From NCBI RefSeq assembly GCF_016031625.1, contig NZ_JACCHP010000011.1, forward strand, positions 1 to 64,000: DNA of 64,000 nt. The letters are read 5' to 3'. This DNA is from Bradyrhizobium agreste (lineage in GTDB: Bacteria > Pseudomonadota > Alphaproteobacteria > Rhizobiales > Xanthobacteraceae). A program made the position numbers and the translations under genes. This document shows positions 7,776 to 16,798 of this stretch, piece after piece; the first letter of the stretch is position 1, and every line of letters starts with the position of its first letter. The notes under the pieces were generated by a model. It did not search any database. It saw only the letters and a program-made list of their open reading frames with translations, and had not been told where the DNA came from.

Positions 7776-9467
7776 ATGCTCTCCACCATTTCCATCCGCG
7801 CCAAGATCATCGGTGTCGTGGCGTTCCTGCTGGTCGCGATGGCCGGCATGGGTCTGCTTGCCGTCATGAAGATGCGGTCGATGAACGCCAACACGGTCGA
7901 CATCACAACGAACTGGATGCCGAGCGTGGGGGTGCTGGGCGAGCTCCGGGCCGCCGTCATCACCTATCGCAACGTGGTCCGCGAGCACATGTTGTCCGAG
8001 ACGCTGGATGAAAAACTGGCGACGGAACAGACGGCCGCGACCGTCACCGAGATGTTGGCCAAGGCTCGAAAGAACTACGAGCCGATGATCACCTCGCCGG
8101 AAGAGCGGGCGCTCTATGCGGAGTGGTCGAAGCTGTGGGCCGAATACCAGAAGGGCGCCGAGGATGTCATGGAACTGTCGCGCATGGAGGCGGGCAAGGT
8201 TCCGCATGCGTCGCATGAGCTCAACACCAAGACGGTCAACAAGATCGGCCTGAAGTCCGACGAGGTCCTGCAGAAGAGCGTCGATCTCAACACCAGGGGC
8301 GGCAACCAGGCCGCCAGCGATGCCGCCGACAGCTACGCCTTTGCCTTCATGCTGGTCTCTGCCATTCTCGGCGCTGCCATCGTCATCGGCATCTGTGTCG
8401 GCTTCTATCTCGTCCGCGACGTCTCCAATGGCATCAACTCGATCACCCTGCCGATGCAGGCGCTGGGCCGGGGCGACCTTTCCGCCGAGGTGCCGCATCG
8501 TGGCGAGAAGACTGAGATCGGCGCCATGGCCGACGTGCTCCAGATCTTCAAGGAGGCGTTGATCGCCAAGAAAGCCGCCGACGAGGCCGCCGCGGCCGAT
8601 GCCGAAGCCAAGATCGAGCGCGGCCGCCGCGTCGACAACATCACCCGCGAATTCGAAACCATGATCGGCGAGATCGTGCAGACCGTGTCGTCAGCCTCGA
8701 GCCAGTTAGAGGCTTCCGCCTCGACCCTGACCGCGACCGCCGACCGCTCGCAGCGGCTGGCGACCACGGTGGCGGGCGCCTCGGAGGAAGCCTCCACCAA
8801 CGTGCAATCGGTGGCCTCGGCGACCGAGGAGATGGCCTCGTCGGTCGGCGAGATCAGCCGTCAGGTGCAGGAATCGGCGCGGATGGCAGGCGATGCCGTC
8901 GGTCAGGCCCGTGCCACCACCGAGCGCGTCAGCGAATTGTCCAAGGCCGCCGCGCGCATCGGCGACGTCGTCGAGCTGATCAACACCATCGCCGGCCAGA
9001 CCAACCTGCTGGCGCTGAACGCCACCATCGAGGCGGCGCGCGCCGGCGAAGCCGGCCGCGGCTTTGCCGTCGTCGCCTCCGAGGTGAAGGCGCTCGCCGA
9101 GCAGACCGCGAAGGCGACCGGCGAGATCGGCCAGCAGATTTCCGGCATCCAGGCGGCGACCAACGACTCGGTCGGGGCCATCAAGGAAATCTCCTCGACC
9201 ATCGAGCGCTTGTCGGAGATCTCCTCGGCCATTGCGGCTGCGGTGGAAGAGCAGGGCGCCGCGACGCAGGAGATCGCCCGCAACGTGCAGCAGGCCGCTC
9301 ACGGCACCCAGCAGGTATCGTCCAACATCACCGACGTGCAGCGCGGCGCGACCGAGACCGGCACGGCCTCCTCGCAGGTGCTGTCCGCGGCGCAGATGCT
9401 GTCCAACGATTCGAGCCGGCTGAAGACCGAGGTCAGCAAGTTCCTGAGCTCCGTCCGCGCCGCGTGA
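7776..9467 (+). CDS. Methyl-accepting chemotaxis protein, 4HB-type sensor
   Basis: A 563-residue transmembrane chemoreceptor. A first membrane segment spans about residues 8-30, then comes a helical periplasmic region with four-helix-bundle character (about 35-185), a second membrane segment (about 189-211), a HAMP region, and a long cytoplasmic signalling coiled coil. The conserved hairpin tip IAGQTNLLALNATIEAARAG and GRGFAVVASEVKALAEQ are intact. The signal sensed is unknown. It is monocistronic, flanked by a repeat at the 3' side and a convergent thiolase gene. Confidence 0.9.
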   Translation: MLSTISIRAKIIGVVAFLLVAMAGMGLLAVMKMRSMNANTVDITTNWMPSVGVLGELRAAVITYRNVVREHMLSETLDEKLATEQTAATVTEMLAKARKNYEPMITSPEERALYAEWSKLWAEYQKGAEDVMELSRMEAGKVPHASHELNTKTVNKIGLKSDEVLQKSVDLNTRGGNQAASDAADSYAFAFMLVSAILGAAIVIGICVGFYLVRDVSNGINSITLPMQALGRGDLSAEVPHRGEKTEIGAMADVLQIFKEALIAKKAADEAAAADAEAKIERGRRVDNITREFETMIGEIVQTVSSASSQLEASASTLTATADRSQRLATTVAGASEEASTNVQSVASATEEMASSVGEISRQVQESARMAGDAVGQARATTERVSELSKAAARIGDVVELINTIAGQTNLLALNATIEAARAGEAGRGFAVVASEVKALAEQTAKATGEIGQQISGIQAATNDSVGAIKEISSTIERLSEISSAIAAAVEEQGAATQEIARNVQQAAHGTQQVSSNITDVQRGATETGTASSQVLSAAQMLSNDSSRLKTEVSKFLSSVRAA

Positions 9468-9481
9468 GGTGCGCGATCGCT

Positions 9482-9584
9482 GGAGCATGATCCGGAAAAG
9501 TGTGTAGCGGCTTTCCGCAAAGATCATGCTCAAACAACAACCTAAAGCGCGATGACGATTCATCCTAATCGCATCGCGCTTTAG
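9482..9584. repeat. Two tandem palindromic elements after chemoreceptor gene
   Basis: The first hairpin pairs GAGCATGATC with GATCATGCTC (9483-9531), with CGGAAAAG facing CTTTCCG. The second pairs TAAAGCGCGATG with CATCGCGCTTTA (9543-9584) and overlaps the end of the convergent thiolase gene. Such elements are common in Hyphomicrobiales. Confidence 0.8.
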
Positions 9585-11089
9585 ACCACCCGCCACTCGG
9601 GCACGCCATCGACCGCCATCGCGATCTCGCCGAGCGCGCCGATCGGCGTGCGATCCATGTCGAGCAGATGCGCCAGCGTCGCGCCGTCGCTCGCCGGAAC
9701 CCGCGCCAGCGTGCGGCGATCGTCCTCTGTCCGCAGCATCACGACGCCGTGCTCGACATCGCCGCCACGGCCGTAGAGCACGGTAAAGCTCTCGACCTTG
9801 CCCCTGCCAGTGGCCTCGTTAACGAACTCCGGCACCGCGCGCTTGCTGCGGTCGGCCTCGTCCTGCACGCTGGTCTCCTGCGCCAGCGCCTCGCGCGGCG
9901 GCGTCTTCGACACCACCAGCGCGTGGTGCTTGGTGACGAAGCCGCCCTGGCCATAGAGCAGGCCGAGCCTAGCGCCGTCGCGCACACGCCGCACCATCGC
10001 GCACGCCGCATGCGTCATGTAGGTGTTGAGCGGCGCGCCGAAAAAGGTGAGGCCGCCGGTCACGGTGGGCTGCACGTCGGGGCCCAAGCCCAGCGTCCGC
10101 CGCGCCATCTTGGGCACGCAAGGAAAGCAGCTGTAGAGCTCGATCGCGTCGAATTGTCTGCCGTCGCCCCCGGCGAGATCCATCACCGCTTTCAGCACGG
10201 CGTTCTGCGGGTGGCTTTCGTAAAACTGGTCGCGCAACAGATAGTCGCGCGGCTCTTCCGCCGAGGCACCGCCGAGCGGGTAGACCAGTTTGTCTTCGGC
10301 GACCCCGGCCGCCCGCGCCTTGGCAAGACTGGTGAGCAGCAGCGCGCCGCCCATGTTGACGCTGGGATTGGCCACCATCAGCTTGTTGTAGGGCCAGGCG
10401 ATCAGCCGGTTGTCCGCGGTCGGCGTCGTGATCTCCTCCGGCGTATAACGCCGCTTCAGCCAGGCGTTTGGATTCTGCACGGCCGCTTCCGAATAGCGCG
10501 ACCACAGCGTGCCTGATTCCGCTATCGCCTCGCGCGGTGTCTGCCCCCAATGCGCTGAGGAGGCCGCTTCATAGAACGGATAGACCGTCACCGGCCGAAA
10601 CACGCCGAGCTTCACCGCTAATGGCTTCTGGAACGCCGCGCCGCGCTTGGGCTCCTCGACGTCATGGGCGAACGGCGTCCACGGCAGCTTGACGCCGGCG
10701 CGCTCCGCCTTGGTCGCGGTCGATTGCGCCTCCGCGCCGCAGACCGCCGCCACGCTGCACTCGCCGCGCGCAATGCGCTTGGCCGCCTCGTGGATGTAGC
10801 GGATCGGGCTCTCGCCTCCGACCGGACCGTAATGGCAATGCGCAGGCGAGATGCCGAGGCGCTGCGCCAAAAGCTGCTCCGGATCGCGGTAGCGCCAGCT
10901 CAGGAAATTGACCACGTCGAGCGATCGCACCTCGCCGAGCAGCTTCGCACCGGCGTCTCGTTCGGCGCGCCGCAGCGCCTGTTCGAGCAGGTCGAGCGGC
11001 TCGAGACCCTCGGCGATCTCCTTCGGCCGATCGACGATCTCGCCGATGCCGACGATGACGGGGATGCGGTCTTCGGGGATATTGGTCAT
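9581..11089 (-). CDS. Thiolase-like acetyl-CoA acetyltransferase family protein
   Basis: A 502-residue thiolase-superfamily protein. VGIGEIVDRP near the start, AVCGAEAQST, VNMGGALLLTS and IELYSCFPC in the middle, then GGLTFFGAPLNTYMTHAACA and GQGGFVTKHHALVVS fit the long SCP2-thiolase-like subgroup often named acetyl-CoA acetyltransferase. The C-terminal extension of about 90 residues looks like an OB-type domain. ATG 11089 follows AAGAAGAA; a TTG five codons earlier is less likely. Its partner reaction is unknown. A repeat at 11123-11204 separates it from the nitronate monooxygenase gene. Confidence 0.75.
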   Translation of the reverse strand: MTNIPEDRIPVIVGIGEIVDRPKEIAEGLEPLDLLEQALRRAERDAGAKLLGEVRSLDVVNFLSWRYRDPEQLLAQRLGISPAHCHYGPVGGESPIRYIHEAAKRIARGECSVAAVCGAEAQSTATKAERAGVKLPWTPFAHDVEEPKRGAAFQKPLAVKLGVFRPVTVYPFYEAASSAHWGQTPREAIAESGTLWSRYSEAAVQNPNAWLKRRYTPEEITTPTADNRLIAWPYNKLMVANPSVNMGGALLLTSLAKARAAGVAEDKLVYPLGGASAEEPRDYLLRDQFYESHPQNAVLKAVMDLAGGDGRQFDAIELYSCFPCVPKMARRTLGLGPDVQPTVTGGLTFFGAPLNTYMTHAACAMVRRVRDGARLGLLYGQGGFVTKHHALVVSKTPPREALAQETSVQDEADRSKRAVPEFVNEATGRGKVESFTVLYGRGGDVEHGVVMLRTEDDRRTLARVPASDGATLAHLLDMDRTPIGALGEIAMAVDGVPEWRVV

Positions 11090-11122
11090 TTCTTCTTGCT
11101 TCAATTCACGATGTCAGTTGTT

Positions 11123-11204
11123 CGTCATTGCGAGCGCAGCGAAGCAATCCAGAATCTTTCCGCGGCGGCAGCCTGGATTTGCTTCGCTGCGCTCGCAACG
11201 ACGA
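11123..11204. repeat. Palindromic repeat, CATTGCGAGCG family
   Basis: CGTCATTGCGAGCGCAGCGA faces GCTTCGCTGCGCTCGCAACG across a short loop. Relatives are at 21462-21565 and 41252-41342. Confidence 0.85.
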
Positions 11205-11212
11205 CGGGGTGA

Positions 11213-12346
11213 CTACTCCGCCACCAGCGCATTCATGTGCTCGACCGCTTCGGCGAAATCCTGCTTGAACTCCTGCACCACGGCGCCCGCCGATTTCACG
11301 CTGTCGATCAGGCCGACACCCTGGCCGACGAAATAGCTGACGAGATCGCGCGCCTTGACATTCCCGCTTGCGGCGGCTCGGTCGATCGAATGGAAGGCGT
11401 CGCGGCTGATGATGCTTTGCAGCGGCATCGGCAGCGCGCCCGGGCTGTCCGGCGCGCGGTCCCAGGCATCGGTCCAGACCGAGCGGAGCTGTCGCGCCGG
11501 CTTGCCGGTGCGGCCCTTCGAGCGCACCGCATCGCGCGAGGAGGCCGCGATCATCTTCTCGCGAAAGATCTCCGTGGTCTCTGACTCCACTGTCGCGAGC
11601 CACACCGAGCCGGTCCAGGCACCGGCCGCGCCCATCGCCATGCAGGCCGCCATCTGCCGTCCCGTCATGATGCCGCCGGCCGCCAGCACCGGCACGTCGC
11701 GGATCTCTTTGATCGCCTTGATCACCTCCGGCACCAGCACCATCGTCGAGACCTCGCCGCAATGGCCGCCGGCCTCGGTGCCCTGCACCACGAGGATGTC
11801 GACGCCGGCCGCGACCTGGCGCAGCGCGTGCTCCTTGGCGCCGACCAGCGCTGCGACCGGCACGCCATGCTTCTTGCCCATCTCGATCATCGCCTTCGGC
11901 GGCACACCCAGTGCGTTGGCGATCAGGCGGATCGGATGATCGAAGGAGACCTCGAGCAGCTGAAGCGCGGTCTTGCCGTCGAACGGCTGCGGCTGGTTGT
12001 CCGCGACCTCGGTGGTGGTCAGCTCGATGTCGTACTTCTTCAGGAGATCGCGGGTGTAGTTGCGGTGCTCCTGCGGCACGCGCGCTTCCAGGCTCTTCCA
12101 GGTGACGTCCTTCTCGCCGGCGGTCGAGATGTTTTCCGGGATCAGCACGTCGATGCCGTACGGCTTGCCGTCGACGTGATCGTCGATCCACTTCAGCTCA
12201 CGCTCGAGCGTATCAGGCGTATGCACCGTCGCGCCCAGCACGCCAAACCCGCCGGCGCGGCTGACGGCGGCAACGACGTCGCGGCAATGGCTGAAGGCGA
12301 GCAGCGGGAATTCGATCCCCAGCATGTCGCAGATCGGCGATTTCAT
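11213..12346 (-). CDS. Nitronate monooxygenase / NPD-type flavin oxidoreductase
   Basis: A 377-residue FMN-dependent TIM-barrel enzyme of the 2-nitropropane dioxygenase family. The N terminus GIEFPLLAFSHC with AVSRAGGFGVLGA and the later VPVLAAGGIMTGRQMAACMA and GAAGAWTGSVWL (FMN-phosphate site) are typical. ATG 12346 follows GGGAGAGA, so the longer reading from 12400 is not needed. It may detoxify nitronates or act on an acyl substrate, as many members do. It lies 9 bp from a palindromic repeat and upstream (minus strand) of the thiolase-like gene. Confidence 0.82.
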   Translation of the reverse strand: MKSPICDMLGIEFPLLAFSHCRDVVAAVSRAGGFGVLGATVHTPDTLERELKWIDDHVDGKPYGIDVLIPENISTAGEKDVTWKSLEARVPQEHRNYTRDLLKKYDIELTTTEVADNQPQPFDGKTALQLLEVSFDHPIRLIANALGVPPKAMIEMGKKHGVPVAALVGAKEHALRQVAAGVDILVVQGTEAGGHCGEVSTMVLVPEVIKAIKEIRDVPVLAAGGIMTGRQMAACMAMGAAGAWTGSVWLATVESETTEIFREKMIAASSRDAVRSKGRTGKPARQLRSVWTDAWDRAPDSPGALPMPLQSIISRDAFHSIDRAAASGNVKARDLVSYFVGQGVGLIDSVKSAGAVVQEFKQDFAEAVEHMNALVAE

Positions 12347-12497
12347 GGCTCTCTCCCGGCGGCAGGCTTCGTATTCTCGCTGCTTTCGCTGCCAAAGCAA
12401 CGTGGCGCTAGCCGATCGATGACATGCCGGATTCGGCGAGGCATCTTGTGCGTAGACGTTGCGCTCTATCCAGAGCCCGGCTGCGTCCGAGGTGACC

Positions 12498-12605
12498 CCG
12501 TCATTCCGGGGCTCGCGTCAGCGAGAACCCGGAATCCATCTTTCAGAGCATTGCTGGCGGCACAATGGATTCCGGGCTCGCCCTGCGGGCGCCCCGGAAT
12601 GACGG
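12498..12605. repeat. Palindromic repeat, GTCATTCCGGGGC family
   Basis: CGTCATTCCGGGG faces CCCCGGAATGACG, with an inner pair GGAATCCAT / ATGGATTCC. It is one of six copies in the window. Confidence 0.9.
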
Positions 12606-12726
12606 CGAGGGAGCTTGCCATGACGAAACGGTGAGGTGCCCCGTCCGGCAATGCATTTCGGTGCCCTTGTCATCGGCCGTTTGCGGGCTAACTTAATGCA
12701 GACGCATCTTTTTGCCGGAGCCCCGC

Positions 12727-13599
12727 ATGACCGATACCCCTTACGTGCCGCCCAAAGTCTGGACCTGGAACAAGCCGAACGGCGGGCAGTTCGCCAACAT
12801 CAACCGCCCGATCGCCGGCCCCACCCACGACAAGAAGCTGCCGGTCGGCAAGCATCCGCTTCAGCTCTACTCGCTGGCGACGCCGAACGGGGTCAAGGTC
12901 ACCGTGATGCTGGAGGAGCTCCTGGCGCTCGGCCATAAGGGCGCCGAATATGACGCCTGGCTGATCAGGATCGGCAACGGCGAGCAGTTCGGCAGCGGCT
13001 TCGTCGACATCAATCCGAATTCCAAGATCCCGGCGCTGATGGACCGCTCCGGCCCGGAGCCGATCCGGGTGTTCGAGTCGGGCTCGATCCTGTTCTACCT
13101 CGCCGAGAAGTTCGGCGCCTTCCTGCCTGAGGACATCAAGACCCGCACCGAGATGATGTCCTGGCTGTTCTGGCAAATGGGCAGTGCGCCCTATCTCGGC
13201 GGCGGCTTCGGCCACTTCTACGCCTATGCGCCGACCAAGATCGAATACGCCATCGACCGGTTCGCGATGGAGACCAAGCGCCAGCTGGACGTGCTCGACC
13301 GGCGTCTCGCCGACAACGAATATCTGGCGGGCAAGGACTACACCATCGCCGACATGGCGGTGTGGCCCTGGTATGGCGCGCTCGCCAAGGGGCTGGTCTA
13401 TGGCGCCGGCGAATTCCTCTCCGTGCAGGACTACAAGAACGTGCAGCGCTGGACCGACCAGATCGCCAAGCGTCCGGCCGTCAAGCGCGGCCGCATGGTC
13501 AATCGCGTCTCCGGCGATCCCGCCAGCCAGCTCCACGAGCGCCACGACGCCAGCGACTTCGAGACCAAGACGCAGGACAAGCTCGTGCCGGTGACGTAG
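12727..13599 (+). CDS. yghU: Glutathione S-transferase, YghU type
   Basis: A 290-residue protein strikingly like the E. coli disulfide-bond reductase YghU along its length: VPPKVWTWNKPNGGQFANIN at the start, GPTHDKKLPVGKHPLQLYS, the thioredoxin-fold domain with NPNSKIPAL and VFESGSILFYLAEKFG, and a helical C-terminal domain with GGGFGHFYAYAP and YTIADMAVWPWYG. The C terminus LHERHDASDFETKTQDK also matches. It likely binds two glutathiones and reduces disulfides. ATG 12727 has GGAG upstream. Monocistronic. Confidence 0.92.
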   Translation: MTDTPYVPPKVWTWNKPNGGQFANINRPIAGPTHDKKLPVGKHPLQLYSLATPNGVKVTVMLEELLALGHKGAEYDAWLIRIGNGEQFGSGFVDINPNSKIPALMDRSGPEPIRVFESGSILFYLAEKFGAFLPEDIKTRTEMMSWLFWQMGSAPYLGGGFGHFYAYAPTKIEYAIDRFAMETKRQLDVLDRRLADNEYLAGKDYTIADMAVWPWYGALAKGLVYGAGEFLSVQDYKNVQRWTDQIAKRPAVKRGRMVNRVSGDPASQLHERHDASDFETKTQDKLVPVT

Positions 13600-13607
13600 C
13601 GCTCTTT

Positions 13608-13782
13608 CCTCACCTCTCCCCGCTTGCGGGGAGAGGTCGAATTCGATCGTAGCTCGAATTCGGGTGAGGGGGTACAGGTCCCTCGATCATCTCGTGTGTG
13701 GAGAGAGGCCCCTCACCCCGACCCTCTCGGCGCGAGCGAAGCTCGTCGCGACTCCGTAAGAACGGGGAGAGGGAGAGGAGAG
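13608..13782. repeat. Intergenic repeat rich in CTCTCCCC/GGGGAGAG
   Basis: CACCTCTCCCCGC-TTGC-GGGGAGAGGT forms a strong hairpin just after yghU and may terminate it. Degenerate GGTGAGGGGG and CCCTCACCCCGACCCTCTC parts follow up to a final AACGGGGAGAGGG. Confidence 0.8.
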
Positions 13783-13786
13783 ATCT

Positions 13787-15064
13787 TCACGCCATGCTCA
13801 GCTCGTGGCGGCCAACCACCATCCAATGCACCTCGTCCGGACCGTCAGCGAAGCGCAGGTGCCGCACGTCCTGGTACATCTCGGCGAGCGGGGTCCAGTG
13901 CGAGATGCCGGTCGCGCCGTGCATCTGGATGGCCTGGTCGATGATCTTGCAGGCGCGCTCGGGCACCATGGCCTTGACCATGGAGACCCAGACGCGGGCC
14001 TCCTTGTTGCCGAGCACGTCCATGGCCTTGGCGGCCTTCAGCACCATCAGCCGCATCGCCTCGATCTCACAGCGCGCCTGCGCGATGATCTGCATGTTGC
14101 CGCCGAGATGGGCGATCTTCTTGCCGAAGGCCTCGCGGGTGAGGCCACGCTGCACCATCAGGTCGAGCGCCTTCTCGGCCTTGCCGATGGTGCGCATGCA
14201 GTGATGGATGCGGCCCGGACCAAGGCGCAGCTGCGAGATCTCGAAGCCGCGGCCTTCGCCGAGCAGGATGTTCTCCTTCGGCACGCGCACATTGTTGAAG
14301 CGCATGTGCATATGGCCGCGCGGGGCGTGGTCCTGGCCGAACACGTACATGGGCCCGAGCACCTCGACGCCGGGCGTGTCGCGCGGCACCAGGATCTGTG
14401 ACTGCTGCTTGCTCGGCGGCGCGTCCGGATTGGTCTTCACCATCACGATGAGGATCTTGCAGCGGGGATCGCCAAGACCCGAGATGTAATACTTCTCGCC
14501 GTTGATCACCCATTCGTCGCCGACCAGCTTTGCGGTGGTCGAGATGTTCTTGGCGTCGGAGGAGGCGACGTTCGGTTCGGTCATGACATAGGCCGAGCGA
14601 ATCTCGCCGTTGAGCAGCGGCTTCAGCCACTTCTCCTTCTGCTCCTTGGTGCCGACGCGTTCCAGCACCTCCATGTTGCCGGTGTCGGGCGCAGAGCAGT
14701 TCATGGTCTCCGAGGCCAGTGGACTCTTGCCGAGCTCGGCCGCGATATAGGCGTAGTCGAGGTTCTTCAGGCCCTGGCCGGTCTCGTCATCGGGCAGGAA
14801 GAAGTTCCAGAGTCCTTCCTGCTTGGCCTTGTTCTTGGCACCCTCCAGCAGCTCGAGCTGCTTCGGCGTAAAGCTCCAGCGATCTTCCTTGCCTTCGCCG
14901 GCCTTGGCGAACTCGATCGACATCGGCTCGACGGTGTCGCGGATGAACCTCTTGACGTGATCGTAAAGCGGCCGGACCTGGTCCGACATCCGCAAGTCGT
15001 TGAGCTCGTCGCCGGGATTGAGCGTGTAGTTGGTAGTGCGGGGAATGTAGGTGTGTTTTGTCAT
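13787..15064 (-). CDS. Acyl-CoA dehydrogenase, ACAD10/11-like
   Basis: A 425-residue flavin acyl-CoA dehydrogenase. FAD-binding stretches YVMTEPNVASSDAKNI and WVINGEKYYISG are present, and the C-terminal helical domain has QMHGATGISHWTPLAEMYQD. The end reads FADGPDEVHWMVVGRHEL; DGPDEVH is the form I remember from the dehydrogenase domains of human ACAD10/11, not the EGTNEIQ-like form of ordinary dehydrogenases. GGGAGGA precedes ATG 15064. The APH-fold kinase at 17584, the other half of ACAD10/11, is nearby, so this enzyme may process phosphorylated 4-hydroxyacyl-CoA. The family is certain; the substrate is inferred. Confidence 0.85.
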   Translation of the reverse strand: MTKHTYIPRTTNYTLNPGDELNDLRMSDQVRPLYDHVKRFIRDTVEPMSIEFAKAGEGKEDRWSFTPKQLELLEGAKNKAKQEGLWNFFLPDDETGQGLKNLDYAYIAAELGKSPLASETMNCSAPDTGNMEVLERVGTKEQKEKWLKPLLNGEIRSAYVMTEPNVASSDAKNISTTAKLVGDEWVINGEKYYISGLGDPRCKILIVMVKTNPDAPPSKQQSQILVPRDTPGVEVLGPMYVFGQDHAPRGHMHMRFNNVRVPKENILLGEGRGFEISQLRLGPGRIHHCMRTIGKAEKALDLMVQRGLTREAFGKKIAHLGGNMQIIAQARCEIEAMRLMVLKAAKAMDVLGNKEARVWVSMVKAMVPERACKIIDQAIQMHGATGISHWTPLAEMYQDVRHLRFADGPDEVHWMVVGRHELSMA

Positions 15065-15243
15065 TGGTCCTCCCGGGGTCGCTACGATTGCGTTGACCGC
15101 AAGAATAGTCGCAGCGCCGGCAAAGTGCGAGCGCGCATTTTCGCGCGTGGGGCCGTGCCATGTGATGGAATATCGCAAGGCCGTTTGAAATGTTGTTTGA
15201 ATGGGGGCGTGGGGAGGCGACAAGCGCCCGCCTTACGCTCCGC

Positions 15244-15342
15244 TGTCATCGCCCGACTTGATCGGGCGATCCAGTATTCCAAAGACCGCAGTAATTGAAT
15301 CGAGAGGCCGCGGTGTACCGGATGCCCCGATCGGGGCATGAT
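15244..15342. repeat. Palindromic repeat, family with TCGCCCGACTTGATCGGGCGA
   Basis: A second copy of the element at 3716-3820, with the same hairpin followed by ATCCAGTA and a right part ending GGGGCATGATGGC. Confidence 0.8.
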
Positions 15343-15361
15343 GGCTGTGGGTGTGGCTAGA

Positions 15362-15742
15362 TCACGCCGGCATCCGATGCATCGCGCAGATCTTGTTGCC
15401 GTCAAGGTCGCGCAAGTAAGCGAGATAGAGCTTGACCCCGGAGCCCTCGCGAATGCCGGGCGGATCCTCGATCGACTTGCCGCCGGCCGCGACCCCCGCC
15501 GCATGCCACGCATCGACCTGCTCCGGCGAGTTGGCGGCAAAGCCGATCGTGCCGCCGTTCGCGCACGTCGCCGGTTCGCCGTTGATCGGCTTCGACACCG
15601 AGAACACGCCGGTCTTGGTGATGTAGAAGATGCGATGGCCGTCGACCCTGGCCGGCCGCACCTCGAGCGTGCCGAGCAGCTTGTCGTAGAACGCCTTGGC
15701 CTTGTCCAGGTCATTGGTGCCGATCATGACGTGCGAGAACAT
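15362..15742 (-). CDS. VOC (glyoxalase/bleomycin resistance) family protein
   Basis: A 126-residue single vicinal-oxygen-chelate unit: MFSHVMIGTNDLDKAKAFYD at the start, a mid loop GGTIGFAANSPEQVDAWH, and a C-terminal YLAYLRDLDGNKICAMHR strand. Histidine 4 and the region around the final DLDGNKI are the expected metal-ligand areas. The function is not assignable; many such proteins detoxify or isomerise small electrophiles. It lies between two palindromic repeats, on the same strand as the ACAD and SDR genes. Confidence 0.75.
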   Translation of the reverse strand: MFSHVMIGTNDLDKAKAFYDKLLGTLEVRPARVDGHRIFYITKTGVFSVSKPINGEPATCANGGTIGFAANSPEQVDAWHAAGVAAGGKSIEDPPGIREGSGVKLYLAYLRDLDGNKICAMHRMPA

Positions 15743-15761
15743 TTGCCCATTCCCTCAGTGT

Positions 15762-15845
15762 TGTAGCCCGGATGGAGCAAAGCGAAATCCGGGTCTTGCT
15801 TGCTTTTGGCCGTCCCGGATTGCGCTGCGCTCCATCCGGGCTACG
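15762..15845. repeat. Palindromic repeat, GTAGCCCGGATGGAGC family
   Basis: TGTAGCCCGGATGGAGC faces GCTCCATCCGGGCTACG, with inner AATCCGGG / CCCGGATT. It ends just past the SDR stop and could end transcription. Confidence 0.85.
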
Positions 15846-15850
15846 AAAAA

Positions 15851-16630
15851 TCAAAACGCCGTATAGCCGCCGTCGATCACGAACGTATCCGCGGTGTGAT
15901 ACGATGACGCCTTGCTCATCAGATACACGGCGATGCCGCCGAAATCGGACGCCTCACCGAACCGCCGCATAGGAATCCGCGGCATCACGTTGGCGACGAA
16001 CTTGTCGTTGGCCATGAGGCCTGCGGTCATGTCGCTCTTGATCCAGCCGGGCAGGATCGCGTTCGCGGTGACGCCGTGACGCGCCAGCTCGACGCCGAGG
16101 GCGCGCACCAGCGCGTTGATGGCGGCCTTGGTCGCGGCATAGTGCTCGTTGCGCGCCGTGCCGAAGATCGAGGCTAGGCTCGAGGTCGCAACCAGCCGGC
16201 CAAAGGGATCGCCGGCATTGGCGCGGTCCGTCATGTGCCTGGCGGCGGCCTGGAACGCGTGGAACACGCCGTCGAGATTGGTCGCGAACATCGTGCGCCA
16301 TTCCTCCTCGGTGCGCTCGATGAAGGCGCGCCGGCCGCCGCCGCCAATGCCGGCATTGGCGAAGCAGCCATCGACGCGGCCGAAGGTGTCGAGCGTCGCC
16401 TTCATAGCGGCATCGACCGAGGCCGGGTCGCTGACGTCGCAGACGCGGCTGTCGACCTTGCCGGAGAGCCCCGCCATGCTCGCGGCAGCGGCCTTGTTCT
16501 TGTCAGCATTGCGGCCCCAGATCGAGACGTTGCAACCCTGGCCCGCGAGCGCCTGCGCGATGCCGAGCCCGATGCCGCCATTGCCGCCGGTGATCACGGC
16601 CACGCGGCCGGAGAGGTCGAAAATGTTCAT
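15851..16630 (-). CDS. Short-chain dehydrogenase/reductase (SDR)
   Basis: A 259-residue classical SDR. The cofactor motif is TGGNGGIGLGIA near residue 14, with NAGIGGGG around residue 90, catalytic Ser in VATSSLASIFG and the YAATK active site. The C terminus ends SYHTADTFVIDGGYTAF. AGGAAA precedes ATG 16630. It is transcribed away from the crotonase at 16799, sharing a 168 bp divergent region. A role in 4-hydroxy/4-oxoacyl-CoA interconversion (like LvaD) is possible from context but not shown by the sequence. Confidence 0.85.
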   Translation of the reverse strand: MNIFDLSGRVAVITGGNGGIGLGIAQALAGQGCNVSIWGRNADKNKAAAASMAGLSGKVDSRVCDVSDPASVDAAMKATLDTFGRVDGCFANAGIGGGGRRAFIERTEEEWRTMFATNLDGVFHAFQAAARHMTDRANAGDPFGRLVATSSLASIFGTARNEHYAATKAAINALVRALGVELARHGVTANAILPGWIKSDMTAGLMANDKFVANVMPRIPMRRFGEASDFGGIAVYLMSKASSYHTADTFVIDGGYTAF

Positions 16631-16798
16631 GGCGCGTTTCCTGTTTTTTGGTCTGCGGCCTCTCAGCCGCTGCGCACAAGATTGCTTGCTATGCTCCGAT
16701 CACCATGGACAAGACCGCGCCAAAAATCAAATATGCGCCCCGGCAAAACGAATTCCGGCCTGCGAAACTGACGCGGGGCCGCAACTGACGAGGAAACC

